Shown here in pieces: positions 13,581 to 16,542 of a stretch of 16,542 nt of DNA. The position numbers and the translations under genes are program-made. Origin of the DNA: Bacteroidia bacterium (GTDB lineage Bacteria > Bacteroidota > Bacteroidia > NS11-12g > UBA9320); the NCBI GenBank assembly GCA_013042025.1, contig JABDQY010000127.1, positions 1 to 16,542 of the forward strand. Reading direction: 5' to 3'. The notes under the pieces are model-generated. The model was given only the letters and a program-made list of their open reading frames with translations, did no database searches and was not told where the DNA came from. Every line of letters starts with the position of its first letter. Position 1 is the stretch's first letter.

Positions 13581-15119
13581 TTACTTGCTTTTTTCTTCTG
13601 CCATTTGAATGGCGTTGTATAGGTTAACAATGCCTCCGGTTTGAGACACTTTAGTAGCACATTTCTTCCTTTTAGAATTTGGTACTGCTTGTCTTTTTTT
13701 CATTGCGACAACACTCTCCATAATTATAGTTCGAATTTCTTCGGCTGTTAAATCTGGATAATAGCTCCAAATAAATGCAGCAACTCCGCTAACAACAGGG
13801 CTAGCCATACTCGTTCCGTCTTCGTGTTTGTAATTGTTCTCAGGTGTTGTAGAATATATTTCAACTCCTGGAGCAAATAGGTCAACTTCCTCATTTCCAT
13901 AGTTCGAAAAATCTGCTATTAATTTGGTTTTTTCAAACCAAGAGCTTGCTCCAACTTCAAGCCAAATTGAAGCATATTCTCCATTGAAATCATTTGGATA
14001 GCATTTAGTCTTGTCATTGTTTTGAGCGTCATTTCCAGATGCATGCACCAATAACACTCCTTTTGATCTGGCATATGCAATTGCACTTTTTACAACGTGT
14101 TGATCTGATGCATAGTTTTTACCAAAGCTCATATTAATTATTTGGGCTCCGTTGTTTACTGCATAACGGATGGAGTTTGCCACATCTTTATCTCGTTCAT
14201 CTCCCTCAGGTACTGCTCGAATTGCCATAATTTTTGCAGATGAGCTTACTCCTTTAGATCCAAAACCATTTCGGTTATTTGATGCAATGATTCCCGCTAC
14301 ATGAGTCCCATGATTTGAAAATTTCTCACCATAATACACGTTGTTATTACCGTAATTGGTTTCTTTAGCATTGGTGTAATCATCACCCACTAATTCAAGC
14401 CGTGGATCAAAAGATGTGTTGTAGGCATATTTCTTTAGATTTACGAAATGATCTGTCGCTTCTAAGATGTCTGCTTTAGATTCAGAGAATAAAAATTCAG
14501 GGTTATTTGTGGCATCTTCAAGCAGTATTAGCCGGGCAATTTCTTCTTTTTTATTTTGACTTTTATGTGCTTCTAAAATGTCTTTGGAAATTCTTGAACC
14601 ATATTTTTTTTCTAGAGCTTCTGTTCCTTGTGCTATGCTTAAATATAGATTAACGTAAAAGTCGTTTTCTAAAGTTTCCTCAAGAAACTGTTTCTTAATT
14701 TTAAGATATAAATCAAACTCTGGATTTTCTTCTTGATTAAACTCAGTTTTTAATTCATACTTTTCATTTAAACGTACATATTGACGTGTAATCTCTAAGT
14801 TATCAAATGTTACATCACCGATAAAATTCCAGCCATAAACATCGTCAATAAAGCCATTATTGTCATCATCAATCCCATTATCAGCTATTTCGTTTGGGTT
14901 TGTCCAAAGGTTATTGACTAGGTCGGGATGATATACATCAACCCCAGCATCAATTACCGCTACTATTACAGGGCGTGGTTTTTTGTCTTTAACAAATTCT
15001 TGTGCTTTGTGCCAATCAATACCATATTCAGCATTTAAGTGCCAAAAGGTATCAGTTGGTTCTTGTGCAATTGTAAAAAAGGATAGGCAACAAGTTGCCA
15101 GCCATAATAAAAGCCTCAT
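13581..15119 (-). CDS. exported S8 (subtilisin-like) serine peptidase with large Asp-His insertion
   Basis: A 512-residue secreted protease. The signal peptide is residues 1-18 (SFFTIA before QE). The catalytic triad is D57 (VAVIDAGVDVYHPDL), H270 (NHGTHVAG) and S437 (DGTSMASPVVSG), with the oxyanion residue N363 (HASGNDA). A Ca-binding-like acidic loop NGIDDDNNGFIDDVYGWNF is at 81-99. D57 and H270 are 213 residues apart, against 32 in classical subtilisin; the extra part (about 103-262) is charged and mostly helical. I recall similar insertions in Bacteroidota S8 peptidases. After S437 are about 75 residues with a basic patch (SKRKK) and no T9SS domain, so it is probably periplasmic or Sec-exported. 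The ATG follows the stop of the carboxylase gene by one base, indicating one operon. Confidence 0.92.
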   Translation of the reverse strand: MRLLLWLATCCLSFFTIAQEPTDTFWHLNAEYGIDWHKAQEFVKDKKPRPVIVAVIDAGVDVYHPDLVNNLWTNPNEIADNGIDDDNNGFIDDVYGWNFIGDVTFDNLEITRQYVRLNEKYELKTEFNQEENPEFDLYLKIKKQFLEETLENDFYVNLYLSIAQGTEALEKKYGSRISKDILEAHKSQNKKEEIARLILLEDATNNPEFLFSESKADILEATDHFVNLKKYAYNTSFDPRLELVGDDYTNAKETNYGNNNVYYGEKFSNHGTHVAGIIASNNRNGFGSKGVSSSAKIMAIRAVPEGDERDKDVANSIRYAVNNGAQIINMSFGKNYASDQHVVKSAIAYARSKGVLLVHASGNDAQNNDKTKCYPNDFNGEYASIWLEVGASSWFEKTKLIADFSNYGNEEVDLFAPGVEIYSTTPENNYKHEDGTSMASPVVSGVAAFIWSYYPDLTAEEIRTIIMESVVAMKKRQAVPNSKRKKCATKVSQTGGIVNLYNAIQMAEEKSK

Positions 15120-15120
15120 G

Positions 15121-16542
15121 TTAGGTTTGAATTACTCCTACGTTGAAAGGTTTAATGGGTTTATTATTCGCAATTTCAATACCCGTGCTTATCCATTTTC
15201 TGGTATCAACTGGATCAATAATCTCGTCAACCCAAAGACGTGAGGCAGCATATTCAGGAGTAGTTTGATGGTTATAGCGATCAATAATTTTATCTAAAAG
15301 TTGTTGCTCCTTTTCTGGAGTAATTTCTTCTCCTTTTTTAGCAAGACTTGCTTTCTCTATTTGAAGAAGAACCTTAGCTGCTTGTTCTCCGCCCATAACT
15401 GCAATTTTAGCACTTGGCCAAGCAACAATTAATCGTGGATCATACGCTTTACCGCACATTGCGTAATTGCCAGCACCATAACTGTTCCCAATGATAATGG
15501 TGAACTTTGGAACTGTGCTATTGCTCATGGCATTGACCATTTTCGCTCCATCCTTTATTATTCCTCCATGCTCGCTTCGGCTTCCTACCATAAATCCAGT
15601 TACGTCTTGTAGGAATACCAATGGTATTTTTTTCTGATTGCAATTCATGATAAAACGAGCGGCCTTATCAGCACTGTCGGAATAAATTACACCACCAAAC
15701 TGCATTTCACCTTTTTTACTTTTAACTAATTCACGATTGTTTGCAACAATACCTACAGCCCATCCATCGATGCGACCGTAACCACATAAAATTGTTTTAC
15801 CATATTGTTCTTTGTATTGCTCAAATTCAGAATTATCTACAAGTCTTTTTATAAGTTCTAATGAATTATAAGGTTTAGATCTTTCCGAAGGTAGAATGCC
15901 AAACAAATCATTAATGCTTTCTTTTGGAGCGATTGATTTAGACTTATTAAAACCTGCATTTTCATAGTTGCCTATTTTATCCATTAAAAACTTTATACGG
16001 TCTAAGCAAGCTTTATCGTTTGGAAAACGATCATCAATAACTCCAGATAAATCTGTCTGAGAAACAGAACCTCCTAGGGTTTCATTATCAATATCTTCTC
16101 CTATTGCCGCTTTAACTAAATAGCTTCCTGCTAAGAATATACTCCCAGTCTTATCTACAATTAGTGCCTCATCACTCATAATCGGCAAATAGGCCCCACC
16201 TGCAACACAGCTCCCCATTACCGCTGCAATTTGGGGAATTCCCTTGCTACTGAGAATAGCGTTGTTTCTAAAGATTCTGCCAAAGTGTTCTTTATCCGGA
16301 AAGATTTCATCTTGCATAGGTAAAAACACCCCTGCACTATCTACTAAATAAATTATAGGAAGGTTATTCTCAAGTGCAATTTCTTGAAAACGGAGATTTT
16401 TTTTGCCAGTTATAGGAAACCAAGCTCCTGCCTTAACAGTTGCATCATTTGCAACTACTATGCATAACTTCCCTGCAACTTTAGTAATTCCTCCAACAAC
16501 TCCACCCGCAGGACAACCACCGTGTTCTGGATACATTTCATA
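15121..16542 (-). CDS. acyl-CoA carboxylase, carboxyltransferase (beta) subunit, methylcrotonoyl-CoA carboxylase-like; 5' end cut by window edge
   Basis: The reading frame is open to the right edge (16542), giving 473 residues without the true N-terminus; the family is about 530-545 residues, so about 60-70 are missing. The protein has two crotonase-fold halves: the first with YPEHGGCPAGGVVGGI, VANDATVKAGAWFPIT, VDSAGVFLPMQDEIFPD, HFGRIFRNNA and MGSCVAGGAYLPIMSDEA; the second with FLQDVTGFMVG, GNSYGAGNYAMCGKAY and KIAVMGGEQAAKVLL. These match the biotin-dependent carboxyltransferase subunit closest in memory to methylcrotonoyl-CoA carboxylase beta (leucine breakdown); propionyl- or geranyl-CoA carboxylase is possible. 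It needs a biotin-carrying alpha subunit, which is not in this window. The subtilase gene follows one base after its stop. Confidence 0.93.
   Translation of the reverse strand, partial: YEMYPEHGGCPAGGVVGGITKVAGKLCIVVANDATVKAGAWFPITGKKNLRFQEIALENNLPIIYLVDSAGVFLPMQDEIFPDKEHFGRIFRNNAILSSKGIPQIAAVMGSCVAGGAYLPIMSDEALIVDKTGSIFLAGSYLVKAAIGEDIDNETLGGSVSQTDLSGVIDDRFPNDKACLDRIKFLMDKIGNYENAGFNKSKSIAPKESINDLFGILPSERSKPYNSLELIKRLVDNSEFEQYKEQYGKTILCGYGRIDGWAVGIVANNRELVKSKKGEMQFGGVIYSDSADKAARFIMNCNQKKIPLVFLQDVTGFMVGSRSEHGGIIKDGAKMVNAMSNSTVPKFTIIIGNSYGAGNYAMCGKAYDPRLIVAWPSAKIAVMGGEQAAKVLLQIEKASLAKKGEEITPEKEQQLLDKIIDRYNHQTTPEYAASRLWVDEIIDPVDTRKWISTGIEIANNKPIKPFNVGVIQT

Noticed and set aside
14983..15243. Plus-strand open frame across the carboxylase/subtilase junction
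   Set aside because: It runs antisense to both the subtilase signal/N-terminal domain and the carboxylase C-terminus, and has no homology I can see.

Overview
The window looks like chromosomal DNA of a Bacteroidota bacterium, most likely a low-GC member of the Flavobacteriales. The evidence is a protein with a C-terminal type A sorting domain of the type IX secretion system (T9SS), TAnnTTTG-type -7 promoter elements, few visible Shine-Dalgarno sequences, and gene families typical of that phylum (DUF4230, TPR-adenylate cyclases, and the lineage type of S8 peptidase and acyl-CoA carboxylase). Genus cannot be told. I see no tRNA, rRNA, CRISPR array, insertion sequence or phage gene. No stretch without a gene exceeds about 210 bases.

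Layout. 1-1429 (minus): a YitT-family membrane protein cut by the left edge, and upstream of it a small HD-domain phosphohydrolase. 1640-3394 (plus): a class III adenylate cyclase with an exported TPR sensor region, divergent from the HD gene. 3439-3891 (minus): a small exported protein of unknown function with its own promoter, separated from the cyclase by a bidirectional terminator. 4029-8288 (minus): a three-gene secretion operon made of two tandem-duplicated right-handed beta-helix proteins followed after one base by a multi-repeat PKD protein with a T9SS sorting domain, ending at a strong hairpin terminator. 8463-9128 (minus): a conserved hypothetical protein, divergent from citrate synthase (9250-10539, plus), which is followed by a membrane-anchored DUF4230 protein (10567-11250). 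11247-12896 (minus): an amidohydrolase lipoprotein whose stop codon overlaps that of the DUF4230 gene. 12927-13577 (plus): a probable outer-membrane protein. 13581-16542 (minus): the beta (carboxyltransferase) subunit of an acyl-CoA carboxylase resembling methylcrotonoyl-CoA carboxylase, followed after one base by an exported S8 subtilase.

How the genes work together. Most of the window is ordinary housekeeping (TCA cycle entry, probable leucine catabolism) mixed with cell-envelope genes. Two parts stand out. The first is the divergent pair of a complete adenylate cyclase and an HD phosphohydrolase resembling the HD module seen in Pycsar-effector-like proteins, a possible cyclic-nucleotide make/break pair. 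The second is the beta-helix / beta-helix / repeat-T9SS operon, where both beta-helix proteins end in an almost identical 46-residue tail and lack a sorting domain, while the third protein has one. This could be a secreted multi-subunit assembly, but that is inference.
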